NCBI RefSeq assembly: GCF_028554725.1
Contig: NC_071668.1
Span: forward strand, 48,031,732-48,095,731
DNA length: 64,000 nucleotides
Direction: 5' to 3'
Origin: Zeugodacus cucurbitae
Taxonomy: Eukaryota > Arthropoda > Insecta > Diptera > Tephritidae
The position numbers and the translations under genes were made by a program. The notes below the pieces were generated by a model, which saw only the letters and a program-made list of their open reading frames with translations, had not been told where the DNA came from and ran no database searches. Of this stretch, positions 9,233-21,499 are shown one piece after another (the stretch's first letter is position 1; each line of letters opens with the position of its first letter).

Positions 9233-10538
9233 AAGGGTGATTTTTTAAGAGCTTGATAACTTTAAAAAAAAAAAAAACGCATAAAATTTGCAAAATCTCA
9301 CCGGTTCTTTATTTGAAACGTTAGATTGGTTCATGACATTTACTTTTTGAAGATAATTTCATTTAAATGTTGACCGCGGCTGCGTCTTAGGTGGTCCATT
9401 CGGAAAGTCCAATTTTGGGCAACTTTTTCGAGCATTTCGGCCGGAATAGCCCGAATTTCTTCGGAAATGTTGTCTTCCAAAGCTGGAATAGTTGCTGGCT
9501 TATTTCTGTAGACTTTAGACTTGACGTAGCCCCACAAAAAATAGTCTAAAGGCGTTAAATCGCATGATCTTGGTGGCCAACTTACGGGTCCATTTCTTGA
9601 GATGAATTGTTCTCCGAAGTTTTCCCTCAAAATGGCCATAGAATCGCGAGCTGTGTGGCATGTAGCGCCATCTTGTTGAAACCACATGTCAACCAAGTTC
9701 AGTTCTTCCATTTTTGGCAACAAAAAGTTTGTTAGCATCGAACGATAGCGATCGCCATTCACCGTAACGTTGCGTCCAACAGCATCTTTGAAAAAATACG
9801 GTCCAATGATTCCACCAGCGTACAAACCACACCAAACAGTGCATTTTTCGGGATGCATGGGCAGTTCTTGAACGGCTTCTGGTTGCTCTTCACCCCAAAT
9901 GCGGCAATTTTGCTTATTTACGTAGCCATTCAACCAGAAATGAGCCTCATCGCTGAACAAAATTTGTCGATAAAAAAGCGGATTTTCTGCCAACTTTTCT
10001 AGGGCCCATTCACTGAAAATTCGACGTTGTGGCAGATCGTTCGGCTTCAGTTCTTGCACGAGCTGTATTTTATACGGTTTTACACCAAGATCTTTGCGTA
10101 AAATCTTCCATGTGGTCGAATAACACAAACCCAATTGCTGCGAACGGCGACGAATCGACATTTCACGGTCTTCAGCCACACTCTCAGAAACAGACGCAAT
10201 ATTCTCTTCTGTACGCACTGTACGCATTCGTGTGGTTGGTTTAATGTCCAATAAAGTAAACTGAGTGCGAAACTTGGTCACAATCGCATTAATTGTTTGC
10301 TCACTTGGTCGATTATGTAGACCATAAATCGGACGTAAAGCGCGAAACACATTTCGAACCGAACACTGATTTTGGTAATAAAATTCAATGATTTGCAAGC
10401 GTTGCTCGTTAGTAAGTCTATTCATGATGAAATGTCAAAGCATACTGAGCATCTTTCTCTTTGACACCATGTCTGAAATCCCACGTGATCTGTCAAATAC
10501 TAATGCATGAAAATCCTAACCTCAAAAAAATCACCCGT
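9233..10538 (-). mobile_element. Full-length mariner-superfamily transposon, copy A, in GDH exon 2
   Basis: The element is 1306 bp and flanked by a TA duplication (9231-9232 and 10539-10540), the hallmark of Tc1/mariner insertion. The outer ends read AAGGGTGATTTTTT and, on the other strand, ACGGGTGATTTTTT. This makes 14-bp terminal inverted repeats with one mismatch. It contains one intact transposase gene. A T/A homopolymer near 9260-9277 (3 T, 14 A) differs from the second copy at 30184-31488. Closely similar elements are, to my knowledge, widespread in insect genomes. Confidence 0.93.
9340..10425 (-). CDS. Mariner-like transposase, 361 residues (copy A)
   Basis: The enzyme cuts and rejoins transposon ends in the nucleus. 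The reading frame is uninterrupted from ATG 10423-10425 to its stop at 9340. The N-terminal part (about 1-120) holds two helix-turn-helix-like segments, around LTNEQRLQIIEF and around SIRRRSQQLGLCYSTTWKIL. The catalytic domain shows all three acidic positions: Asp in FSDEAHF, Asp in QQDGATCH, 92 residues further on, and Asp in PRSCDLTPLDYF, with 36 residues between the second and third. The length fits an intact transposase (mariners are about 345). The product could be active if expressed. The subfamily name is left open. Confidence 0.92.
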   Translation of the reverse strand: MNRLTNEQRLQIIEFYYQNQCSVRNVFRALRPIYGLHNRPSEQTINAIVTKFRTQFTLLDIKPTTRMRTVRTEENIASVSESVAEDREMSIRRRSQQLGLCYSTTWKILRKDLGVKPYKIQLVQELKPNDLPQRRIFSEWALEKLAENPLFYRQILFSDEAHFWLNGYVNKQNCRIWGEEQPEAVQELPMHPEKCTVWCGLYAGGIIGPYFFKDAVGRNVTVNGDRYRSMLTNFLLPKMEELNLVDMWFQQDGATCHTARDSMAILRENFGEQFISRNGPVSWPPRSCDLTPLDYFLWGYVKSKVYRNKPATIPALEDNISEEIRAIPAEMLEKVAQNWTFRMDHLRRSRGQHLNEIIFKK

Positions 10539-11774
10539 TAGCTCCATTGTATAGCGACGCGTAATTGTTTGCAATTCTTGTGCAGTATACTTCTTCGGGT
10601 CGATACGTATGCCACCCTTGGAACCACCAAACGGTACATTCACGCAAGCCGTCTTAAACGCCATCAGATAAGCCAAAGCGCGTATCTCATCGGCGTCGAC
10701 GTCCATGGCAAAACGTATGCCTACAAAAGAGGAACGGATATTATCAGTCAGTTATATATATCATGCTAGACATCAGCAGTTGAAGCATTGAAAAGGAAGA
10801 ACATTTTCTTGAAACACACAACTACATGCATATATTCTAGAAAATTCGTTGAGAAATTTTTTGAATATACCAGCTTTTCTAGAAAAATAATAGCCAATAA
10901 TATAATTGAACCCACCGCCTTTGAGTGGTAATCTGTGTCTAGTGTGGTGTGCGCGATAGCCGGTGATTAGCTCGTAATTGCCATCACTTCTTATTATAGG
11001 GAAGGTAACTTCCAATAGATTTGTAGTGCAGCCCATCAATTTAAGCATGGCGGAAACACGTTGTTCACGCTGTTCCTTCTTCATGTAAGGATACTTTTCC
11101 AGCTCCTTTATCATCATCGGCTCCATTAGCTGAGCGGCCGAGTGATAATAATACTCAACCATGTGTGCAAATGGTGGGTCTTTGTCTTTATTGATTTTTT
11201 CCAAATGCTTGGGCATCACGTGCTTTTCACGCGTAGCCCCAAGTCCGGTCCAGTTTAAAACTGTCTTCGATAGTGAAGATCGTAAAAGTTTACCATTTAA
11301 AAGGAAGGACATATTGCCTTGCGATAATGCAATCCCAGTTATGATTTTTTTTTGTGTGTTTTTGTAAGAAATTTTTTGCACTCACTTTTTTGGCAATTAT
11401 TTTGGTATCCGCTGATTTTGTTGTATATTGTATGTATATGTATACAATTGTATTACGAATATATAAATATTCCACAATATTCAGTAAGAAAATATTTTTT
11501 GTTTATTTATTATTTGCGTCAGGTTTTTTTTTGTAATTATTTTCTTCGAGAACAAATTCAAATCGCTCCGTTCAACACAACTGTTCTTATGAAAATCTCA
11601 ATATCAACTGAACTGAGAAAAATAAATTTGACAATATTGACTGTTTATGTTTTGAAGTTTTGATTTTTTCTGTTGAAAATATGTTAATGTTAATGTTTTT
11701 TTAATGTTAATTATTTTATTCTGGCAAAAATTTTGGATTTTGGGGATCGTAAAAAATGACGAATAATGTATAAT

Positions 11775-12005
11775 AACCCCTACCCACTTACTACGCTATT
11801 TTTGGTGCATTTGGTGGATGGATTTTTGGTACCATTCACCACTTTTTTGGTGCATTTTGGTGCATTTGATGCATTGGCGCGTGGTGAAAAACCGATTTTT
11901 TCACGGCGCGCAAATGGGGTTATACAGGTCGTATGAGTACCATATTACCAAAAACAGAAAAACAGATATAAGGGTACCAAAAACAGAGGTAAGTGGGTAG
12001 GGGTT
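11775..12005. mobile_element. MITE-like inverted-repeat element at unit junction 4
   Basis: Same 231-bp element with perfect 17-bp terminal inverted repeats, preceded by TGTATAAT instead of TGCATAAT. Confidence 0.6.
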
Positions 12006-12322
12006 TTGTTTTTTAATTGTAAAACTGTTGCTGTCAAGAAGCCATTTTGTTTGTGTTTGTGTAAAGAAATATTTATTTAAAAATTGAAGAAAAATATACA
12101 AAAGGATATTACACTTTGGATCTTATAAATATATAAATGTAAAATGTGTAAAAATAAACAATCGCCTAGCGACTTCAGACGCATTCTGCAATTATTGCTG
12201 AGAAATGCCCTCCAATTCTAATGCTCGGAAAATCTTCGAAATCGAGTAAATAAAGGCGGCGGTGCGTAAATCATTGCAGTGGTGAATGCCACCAAAATTG
12301 GCGTAGTAAGTGGGTAGGGGTT
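12006..12322 (-). repeat. 317-bp tail block, first of three (unit 4)
   Basis: Contains the truncated exon 5 at 12192-12279 (AATTCTAATGC type) and the inverted element relic at its upper end. Confidence 0.85.
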
Positions 12323-12639
12323 TTTTTTTTTAATTGTTAAACTGTTGCTGTCAAGAAGCCATTCTGTTTGTGTTTTTGTAAAGAAATATTTATTTAAAAA
12401 TTTAAGAAAAATATACAAAAGGATATTACACTTTGGATCTTATAAATATATAAATGTAAAATTTGTAAAAATAAATAATCGCCAAGCGACTTCAGACGCA
12501 TTCTGTAATTATTGTTGAGAAATGCCCTCCATTTCTAAGGCTAGGAAAATCATAGAAATCGAGTAAATAAAGGCGGCGGTGCATAAATCATTGCAGTGGT
12601 GAATGCCACCAAAATTGGCGTAGTAAGTGGGTAGGGGTT
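12323..12639 (-). repeat. 317-bp tail block, second of three (unit 4)
   Basis: The truncated exon 5 at 12509-12596 is of the ATTTCTAAGGC type with private changes (CTAGGAAAATCAT and GCATAAATC). It shows that a true last-exon type was copied into a tail block. Confidence 0.85.
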
Positions 12640-12956
12640 TTTTTTTTTAATTGTTAAACTGTTGCTGTCAAGAAGCCATTTTGTTTGTGTTTGTGTAAAG
12701 AAATATTTATTTAAAAATTGAAGAAAAATATACAAAAGGATATTACACTTTGGATCTTATAAATATATAAATGTAAAATGTGTAAAAATAAACAATCGCC
12801 TAGCGACTTCAGACGCATTCTGCAATTATTGCTGAGAAATGCCCTTCAATTCTAATGCTCGGAAAATCTTCGAAATCGAGTAAATAAAGGCGGCGGTGCG
12901 TAAATCATTGCAGTGGTGAATGCCACCAAAATTGGCGTAGTAAGTGGGTAGGGGGT
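12640..12956 (-). repeat. 317-bp tail block, third of three (unit 4)
   Basis: The truncated exon 5 at 12826-12913 carries CCCTTCAATTC, a change seen again only in the second tail block of unit 17. The T-run after the junction is short and interrupted (TTTTTTTAAATTG). Confidence 0.85.
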
Positions 12957-13140
12957 TTTTTTAAATTGTTAAACTGTTGCTGTCAAGAAGCCATTTTGTT
13001 TGTGTTTGTGTAAAGAAATATTTATTTAAAAATTGAAGAAAAATATACAAAAGGATATTACACTTTGGATCTTATAAATATATAAATGTAAAATGTGTAA
13101 AAATAAACAATCGCCTAGCGACTTCAGACGCATTCTGCAA

Positions 13141-15135
13141 TTATTGCTGAGAAATGCCCTCCAATTCTAATGCTCGGAAAATCTTCGAAATCGAGTAAAT
13201 AAAGGCGGCGGTGCGTAAATCATTGCAGAGACCGAATTCATTGGCCACAATCTTAATGCCTGCCCCCGCAGTTTCCATAACTGTTTGTAGTCCTGCGTCT
13301 ACAATATCCGCCTCCTTCGTACAGTCTCTTATGAGCTTTAACTTTTTGTTTGGCTTGAACTTATCCTAAATAAATAAATTAAAAAAATGCATATTAACAA
13401 ATTAACTTATTTGCACGGTGGTCAAAGTTCACTTACCTCGCACTCATTCATGGAGTTAAAGATCTCGTTGATTATGGCTTTCTCGCGTTTAACATTCGTT
13501 TTGCCATAAGAAACATGATTGATATTCTTTAAGTACTCAAAGTAGGATACCGTTACACCGCCAGCATTGCAAAACAAATCCGGTATAATGAGTACATTCT
13601 TTTTACGTAATATTTCATCGACAGCTGGCGTCGAAGGACCATTAGCGCCTTCTAAAATCATCTTGGCTTGTACACTGTTAGCATTTTCGACAGTGAGAAC
13701 CTTTTGCGTAGAGCAAGGCATTAGTATATCGCATTTTTCACCCAACAAACTGCCCTCTTTTTCGGTGGCTTTGGTATAGCCCTTGATTGATTTATTATTT
13801 TTTGCATAATACTCCATTAAGTCCTAAGTATATGAAGAAAATTAAAAAAATATTATCATGGAGATATTTATTTTCAATACGCCACATACCTTTGGATCAA
13901 TGCCATTCTCATTTACTAGAGACACGTCAAATTCTTGAACACCGATCAGTTTGGCACCGGCTTCCACTACAAAAACGGATGCATGGGAACCGACATTGCC
14001 AAACCCTTGTACGATCACGGTTTTATCTTTCCAACCAGTCTTCCAGCCTAATAAATCCATCCAATCTTTATCCATAATAAAACATTCAGCCGCCTTAAAT
14101 AGACCACGTCCCGTGGCGGCGGTGCGACCATTTATACCGCCTATTTCTACTGGCTTACCAGTCGTGATGGCCAATGCATCTACATCGTTATAGCCTAGAA
14201 GAACAATTTATTTGTCTATCAAGACGTTTTCTAATATTTCATTAAAAAAAATTACCAAAAGTTTTAATATATTGATCCACCAACCAACTCATCTCGCGTT
14301 GGCTGGTATTCACATCTGGTGCCGGTACATCTATACCCGGACCTATCATATTGCGACGTAATAGCTCCATTGTATAGCGACGCGTAATTGTTTGCAATTC
14401 TTGTGCAGTATACTTCTTCGGGTCGATACGTATGCCACCCTTGGAACCACCAAACGGTACATTCACGCAAGCCGTCTTAAACGCCATCAGATAAGCCAAA
14501 GCGCGTATCTCATCGGCGTCGACGTCCATGGCAAAACGTATGCCTACAAAAGAGGAACGGATATTATCAGTCAGTTATATATATCATGCTAGACATCAGC
14601 AGTTGAAGCATTGAAAAGGAAGAACATTTTCTTGAAACACACAACTACATGCATATATTCTAGAAAATTCGTTGAGAAATTTTTTGAATATACCAGCTTT
14701 TCTAGAAAAATAATAGCCAATAATATAATTGAACCCACCGCCTTTGAGTGGTAATCTGTGTCTAGTGTGGTGTGCGCGATAGCCGGTGATTAGCTCGTAA
14801 TTGCCATCACTTCTTATTATAGGGAAGGTAACTTCCAATAGATTTGTAGTGCAGCCCATCAATTTAAGCATGGCGGAAACACGTTGTTCACGCTGTTCCT
14901 TCTTCATGTAAGGATACTTTTCCAGCTCCTTTATCATCATCGGCTCCATTAGCTGAGCGGCCGAGTGATAATAATACTCAACCATGTGTGCAAATGGTGG
15001 GTCTTTGTCTTTATTGATTTTTTCCAAATGCTTGGGCATCACGTGCTTTTCACGCGTAGCTCCAAGTCCGGTCCAGTTTAAAACTGTCTTCGATAGTGAA
15101 GATCGTAAAAGTTTACCATTTAAAAGGAAGGACAT
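13141..15135 (-). CDS. Glutamate dehydrogenase, GDH copy 4 (intact, hybrid exon 5)
   Basis: The exons are complement(13141..13365, 13437..13823, 13890..14194, 14256..14543, 14739..15135). All frames are open. Changes are A398V and M439T in exon 4 and M527L at the C terminus. The 3' part of exon 5 and its flank are of the type otherwise found in truncated tail blocks, joined to a normal 5' part at the GACCGAATTC side. The last exon is therefore a product of exchange with a tail block. The three tail blocks directly below it make this the longest 3' region of the array. Confidence 0.9.
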
Positions 15136-15590
15136 ATTGCCTTGCGATAATGCAATCCCAGTTATGATTTTTTTTGTGTGTTTTTGTAAGAAATTTTTTG
15201 CACTCACTTTTTCGGCAATTATTTTGGTATCCGCTGATTTTGTTGTATATTGTATATATACAATTGTATTACGAATATATAAATATTCCACAATATTCAG
15301 TAAGAAAATATTTTTTGTTTATTTATTATTTGCGTCAGGTTTTTTTTTGTAATTATTTTCTTCGAGAACAAATTCAAATCGCTCCGTTCAACACAACTGT
15401 TCTTATGAAAATCTCAATATCAACTGAACTGAGAAAAATAAATTTGACAATATTGACTGTTTATGTTTTGAAGTTTTGATTTTTTCTGTTGAAAATATGT
15501 TAATGTTAATGTTTTTTTAATGTTAATTATTTTATTCTGGCAAAAATTTTGGATTTTGGGGATCGTAAAAAATGACGAATAATGCATAAT

Positions 15591-15821
15591 AACCCCTACC
15601 CACTTACTACGCTATTTTTGGTGCATTTGGTGGATGGATTTTTGGTACCATTCACCACTTTTTTGGTGCATTTTGGGGCATTTGATGCATTGGTGCGTGG
15701 TGAAAAACCGATTTTTTCACGGCGCGCATATGGGGTTATACAGGTCGTATGAGTACCATATTACCAAAAACAGAAAAACAGATATAAGGGTACCAAAAAC
15801 AGAGGTAAGTGGGTAGGGGTT
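15591..15821. mobile_element. MITE-like inverted-repeat element at unit junction 5
   Basis: Same 231-bp element with intact terminal repeats and three private substitutions around 15677-15730 (GGGGCATTT, TGGTGCG, GCGCATAT). Confidence 0.6.
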
Positions 15822-16138
15822 TTGTTTTTTAATTGTAAAACTGTTGCTGTCAAGAAGCCATTTTGTTTGTGTTTGTGTAAAGAAATATTTATTTAAAAAT
15901 TGAAGAAAAATATACAAAAGGATATTACACTTTCGATCTTATAAATATATAAATGTAAAATGTGTAAAAATAAACAATCGCCTAGCGACTTCAGACGCAT
16001 TCTGCAATTATTGCTGAGAAATGCCCTCCAATTCTAATGCTCGGAAAATCTTCGAAATCGAGTAAATAAAGGCGGCGGTGCGTAAATCATTGCAGTGGTG
16101 AATGCCACCAAAATTGGCGTAGTAAGTGGGTAGGGGTT
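15822..16138 (-). repeat. 317-bp tail block with truncated GDH exon 5 (unit 5)
   Basis: Exon 5 fragment at 16008-16095. The block carries the TTTCGATC variant (for TTTGGATC) shared with units 6, 8, 9 and 14. Confidence 0.85.
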
Positions 16139-16323
16139 TTTTTTTTAATTGTTAAACTGTTGCTGTCAAGAAGCCATTCTGTTTGTGTTTTTGTAAAGAA
16201 ATATTTATTTAAAAATTTAAGAAAAATATACAAAAGGATATTACACTTTGGATCTTATAAATATATAAATGTAAAATTTGTAAAAATAAATAATCGCCAA
16301 GCGACTTCAGACGCATTCTGTAA

Positions 16324-18314
16324 TTATTGTTGAGAAATGCCCTCCATTTCTAAGGCTCGGAAAATCTTAGAAATCGAGTAAATAAAGGCAGCGGTGCGTA
16401 AATCATTGCAGAGACCGAATTCATTGGCCACAATCTTAATGCCTGCCCCCGCAGTTTCCATAACTGTTTGTAGTCCTGCGTCTACAATATCCGCCTCCTT
16501 CGTACAGTCTCTTATGAGCTTTAACTTTTTGTTTGGCTTGAACTTATCCTAAATAAATAAATTAAAAAAATTCATATTAACAAATTAACTTATTTGCACG
16601 GTGGTCAAAGTTCACTTACCTCGCACTCATTCATGGAGTTAAAGATCTCGTTGATTATGGCTTTCTCGCGTTTAACATTCATTTTGCCATAAGATACATG
16701 ATTGATATTCTTTAAGTACTCAAAGTAGGATACCGTTACACCGCCAGCATTGCAAAACAAATCCGGTATAATGAGTACATTCTACGTAATATTTCATCGG
16801 CAGCTGGCGTCGAAGGACCATTAGCGCCTTCTAAAATCATCTTGGCTTGTACACTGTTAGCATTTTCGACAGTGAGAACCTTTTGCGTAGAGCAAGGCAT
16901 TAGTATATCGCATTTTTCACCCAACAAACTGCCCTCTTTTTCGGTGGCTTTGGTATAGCCCTTGATTGATTTATTATTTTTTGCATAATACTCCATTAAG
17001 TCCTAAGTATATAAAGAAAATTAAAAAAATATTATCATGGAGATATTTATTTTCAATACGCCACATACCTTTGGATCAATGCCATTCTCATTTACTAGAG
17101 ACACGTCAAATTCTTGAACACCGATCAGTTTGGCACCGGCTTCCACTACAAAAACGGATGCATGGGAACCGACATTGCCAAACCCTTGTACGATCACGGT
17201 TTTATCTTTCCAACCAGTCTTCCAGCCTAATAAATCCATCCAATCTTTATCCATAATAAAACATTCAGCCGCCTTAAATAGACCACGTCCCGTGGCGGCG
17301 GTGCGACCATTTATACCGCCTATTTCTACTGGCTTACCAGTCGTGATGGCCAATGCATCTACATCGTTATAGCCTAGAAGAACAATTTATTTGTCTATCA
17401 AGACGTTTTCTAATATTTCATAAAAAAAAATTACCAAAAGTTTTAATATATTGATCCACCAACCAACTCATCTCGCGTTGGCTGGTATTCACATCTGGTG
17501 CCGGTACATCTATACCCGGACCTATCATATTGCGACGTAATAGCTCCATTGTATAGCGACGCGTAATTGTTTGCAATTCTTGTGCAGTATACTTCTTCGG
17601 GTCGATACGTATGCCACCCTTGGAACCACCAAACGGTACATTCACGCAAGCCGTCTTAAACGCCATCAGATAAGCCAAAGCGCGTATCTCATCGGCGTCG
17701 ACGTCCATGGCAAAACGTATGCCTACAAAAGAGGAACGGATATTATCAGTCAGTTATATATATCATGCTAGACATCAGCAGTTGAAGCATTGAAAAGGAA
17801 GAACATTTTCTTGAAACACACAACTACATGCATATATTCTAGAAAATTCGTTGAGAAATTTTTTGAATATACCAGCTTTTCTAGAAAAATAATAGCCAAT
17901 AATATAATTGAACCCACCGCCTTTGAGTGGTAATCTGTGTCTAGTGTGGTGTGCGCGATAGCCGGTGATTAGCTCGTAATTGCCATCACTTCTTATTATA
18001 GGGAAGGTAACTTCCAATAGATTTGTAGTGCAGCCCATCAATTTAAGCATGGCGGAAACACGTTGTTCACGCTGTTCCTTCTTCATGTAAGGATACTTTT
18101 CCAGCTCCTTTATCATCATCGGCTCCATTAGCTGAGCGGCCGAGTGATAATAATACTCAACCATGTGTGCAAATGGTGGGTCTTTGTCTTTATTGATTTT
18201 TTCCAAATGCTTGGGCATCACGTGCTTTTCACGCGTAGCTCCAAGTCCGGTCCAGTTTAAAACTGTCTTCGATAGTGAAGATCGTAAAAGTTTACCATTT
18301 AAAAGGAAGGACAT
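16324..18314 (-). pseudogene. GDH copy 5, frameshifted by a 4-bp deletion in exon 4
   Basis: The exons are complement(16324..16548, 16620..17002, 17069..17373, 17435..17722, 17918..18314). Around 16781-16785 a run of five T on the + strand is reduced to one, which removes 4 bp of exon 4. The frame shifts at about residue 403 and ends 16 codons later. This destroys the rest of the NAD domain, the antenna and the C-terminal helix. Everything upstream is open. One upstream base also differs just before the start codon (CTATAATG for CGATAATG near 18325). Confidence 0.9.
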
Positions 18315-18769
18315 ATTGCCTTGCTATAATGCAATCCCAGTTATGATTTTTTTTGTGTGTTTTTGTAAGAAATTTTTTGCACTCACTTTTTCGGCAATTA
18401 TTTTGGTATCCGCTGATTTTGTTGTATATTGTATATATACAATTGTATTACGAATATATAAATATTCCACAATATTCAGTAAGAAAATATTTTTTGTTTA
18501 TTTATTATTTGCGTCAGGTTTTTTTTTGTAATTATTTTCTTCGAGAACAAATTCAAATCGCTCCGTTCAACACAACTGTTCTTATGAAAATCTCAATATC
18601 AACTGAACTGAGAAAAATAAATTTGACAATATTGACTGTTTATGTTTTGAAGTTTTGATTTTTTCTGTTGAAAATATGTTAATGTTAATGTTTTTTTAAT
18701 GTTAATTATTTTATTCTGGCAAAAATTTTGGATTTTGGGGATCGTAAAAAATGACGAATAATGCATAAT

Positions 18770-19000
18770 AACCCCTACCCACTTACTACGCTATTTTTGG
18801 TGCATTTGGTGGATGGATTTTTGGTACCATTCACCACTTTTTTGGTGCATTTTGGTGCATTTGATGCATTGGCGCGTGGTGAAAAACCGATTTTTTCACG
18901 GCGCGCAAATGGGGTTATACAGGTCGTATGAGTACCATATTACCAAAAACAGAAAAACAGATATAAGGGTACCAAAAACAGAGGTAAGTGGGTAGGGGTT
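18770..19000. mobile_element. MITE-like inverted-repeat element at unit junction 6
   Basis: Same 231-bp element with perfect 17-bp terminal inverted repeats. Confidence 0.6.
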
Positions 19001-19317
19001 TTGTTTTTTAATTGTAAAACTGTTGCTGTCAAGAAGCCATTTTGTTTGTGTTTGTGTAAAGAAATATTTATTTAAAAATTGAAGAAAAATATACAAAAGG
19101 ATATTACACTTTCGATCTTATAAATATATAAATGTAAAATGTGTAAAAATAAACAATCGCCTAGCGACTTCAGACGCATTCTGCAATTATTGCTGAGAAA
19201 TGCCCTCCAATTCTAATGCTCGGAAAATCTTCGAAATCGAGTAAATAAAGGCGGCGGTGCGTAAATCATTGCAGTGGTGAATGCCACCAAAATTGGCGTA
19301 GTAAGTGGGTAGGGGTT
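19001..19317 (-). repeat. 317-bp tail block with truncated GDH exon 5 (unit 6)
   Basis: Exon 5 fragment at 19187-19274, with the TTTCGATC variant. Confidence 0.85.
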
Positions 19318-19503
19318 TTTTTTTTTAATTGTTAAACTGTTGCTGTCAAGAAGCCATTCTGTTTGTGTTTTTGTAAAGAAATATTTATTTAAAAATTTAA
19401 GAAAAATATACAAAAGGATATTACACTTTGGATCTTATAAATATATAAATGTAAAATTTGTAAAAATAAATAATCGCCAAGCGACTTCAGACGCATTTTG
19501 TAA

Positions 19504-21499
19504 TTATTGTTGAGAAATGCCCTCCATTTCTAAGGCTCGGAAAATCTTAGAAATCGAGTAAATAAAGGCAGCGGTGCGTAAATCATTGCAGAGACCGAAT
19601 TCATTGGCCACAATCTTAATGCCTGCCCCCGCAGTTCCCATAACTGTTTGTAGTCCTGCGTCTACAATATCCGCCTCCTTCGTACAGTCTCTTATGAGCT
19701 TTAACTTTTTGTTTGGCTTGAACTTATCCTAAATAAATAAATTAAAAAAATTCATATTAACAAATTAACTTATTTGCACGGTGGTCAAAGTTCACTTACC
19801 TCGCACTCATTCATGGAGTTAAAGATCTCGTTGATTATGGCTTTCTCGCGTTTAACATTCATTTTGCCATAAGATACATGATTGATATTCTTTAAGTACT
19901 CAAAGTAGGATACCGTTACACCGCCAGCATTGCAAAACAAATCCGGTATAATGAGTACATTCTTTTTACGTAATATTTCATCGGCAGCTGGCGTCGAAGG
20001 ACCATTAGCGCCTTCTAAAATCATCTTGGCTTGTACACTGTTAGCATTTTCGACAGTGAGAACCTTTTGCGTAGAGCAAGGCATTAGTATATCGCATTTT
20101 TCACCCAACAAACTGCCCTCTTTTTCGGTGGCTTTGGTATAGCCCTTGATTGATTTATTATTTTTTGCATAATACTCCATTAAGTCCTAAGTATATGAAG
20201 AAAATTAAAAAAATATTATCATGGAGATATTTATTTTCAATACGCCACATACCTTTGGATCAATGCCATTCTCATTTACTAGAGACACGTCAAATTCTTG
20301 AACACCGATCAGTTTGGCACCGGCTTCCACTACAAAAACGGATGCATGGGAACCGACATTGCCAAACCCTTGTACGATCACGGTTTTATCTTTCCAACCA
20401 GTCTTCCAGCCTAATAAATCCATCCAATCTTTATCCATAATAAAACATTCAGCCGCCTTAAATAGACCACGTCCCGTGGCGGCGGTGCGACCATTTATCG
20501 CTCCTATTTCTACTGGCTTACCAGTCGTGATGGCCAATGCATCTACATCGTTATAGCCTAGAAGAACAATTTATTTGTCTATCAAGACGTTTTCTAATAT
20601 TTCATAAAAAAAAATTACCAAAAGTTTTAATATATTGATCCACCAACCAACTCATCTCGCGTTGGCTGGTATTCACATCTGGTGCCGGTACATCTATACC
20701 CGGACCTATCATATTGCGACGTAATAGCTCCATTGTATAGCGACGCGTAATTGTTTGTAATTCTTGTGCAGTATACTTCTTCGGGTCGATACGTATGCCA
20801 CCCTTGGAACCACCAAACGGTACATTCACGCAAGCCGTCTTAAACGCCATCAGATAAGCCAAAGCGCGTATCTCATCGGCGTCGACGTCCATGGCAAAAC
20901 GTATGCCTACAAAAGAGGAACGGATATGATCAGTCAGTTATATATATCATGCTAGACATCAGCAGTTGAAGCATTGAAAAGGAAGAACATTTTCTTGAAA
21001 CACACAACTACATGCATATATTCTAGAAAATTCGTTGAGAAATTTTTTGAATATACCAGCTTTTCTAGAAAAATAATAGCCAATAATATAATTGAACCCA
21101 CCGCCTTTGAGTGGTAATCTGTGTCTAGTGTGGTGTGCGCGATAGCCGGTGATTAGCTCGTAATTGCCATCACTTCTTATTATAGGGAAGGTAACTTCCA
21201 ATAGATTTGTAGTGCAGCCCATCAATTTAAGCATGGCGGAAACACGTTGTTCACGCTGTTCCTTCTTCCTGTAAGGATACTTTTCCAGCTCCTTTATCAT
21301 CATCGGCTCCATTAGCTGAGCGGCCGAGTGATAATAATACTCAACCATGTGTGCAAATGGTGGGTCTTTGTCTTTATTGATTTTTTTCCAAATGCTTGGG
21401 CATCACGTGCTTTTCACGCGTAGCCCCAAGTCCGGTCCAGTTTAAAACTGTCTTCGATAGTGAAGATCGTAAAAGTTTACCATTTAAAAGGAAGGACAT
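19504..21499 (-). pseudogene. GDH copy 6, 1-bp insertion frameshift in exon 1
   Basis: The exons are complement(19504..19728, 19800..20186, 20253..20557, 20619..20906, 21102..21499). A T-run of six is seven at 21381-21387. This shifts the frame after Lys39 and gives a stop two codons later, so no enzyme can be made from the usual start. Other changes are M78R, G248A (ATCGCTCC for ATACCGCC) and E490G. A silent TTTGTAATT variant in exon 2 is shared with copies 10 and 11. An internal start at Met51 would remove the presequence. Confidence 0.9.

Larger units (their letters stand above)
8010..11312 (-). pseudogene. GDH copy 3, disrupted by a mariner-like element in exon 2
   Basis: Exons 5, 4, 3 and 1 are intact at complement(8010..8234, 8306..8692, 8759..9063, 10916..11312). 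Exon 2 is split into 9125-9232 and 10539-10720 by a 1306-bp transposon that entered the TA in codon Leu193. Reading from exon 2 into the element adds about 12 foreign residues after Glu192 and stops. This would remove the catalytic Asp209 and the whole NAD domain. The 5' flank also carries a private expansion near 11420 (TGTATGTATATGTATAC). Confidence 0.9.

Noticed and set aside
10029..10244. 71-codon plus-strand frame within the transposon
   Set aside because: It is antisense to the well-supported transposase frame and has no independent support.
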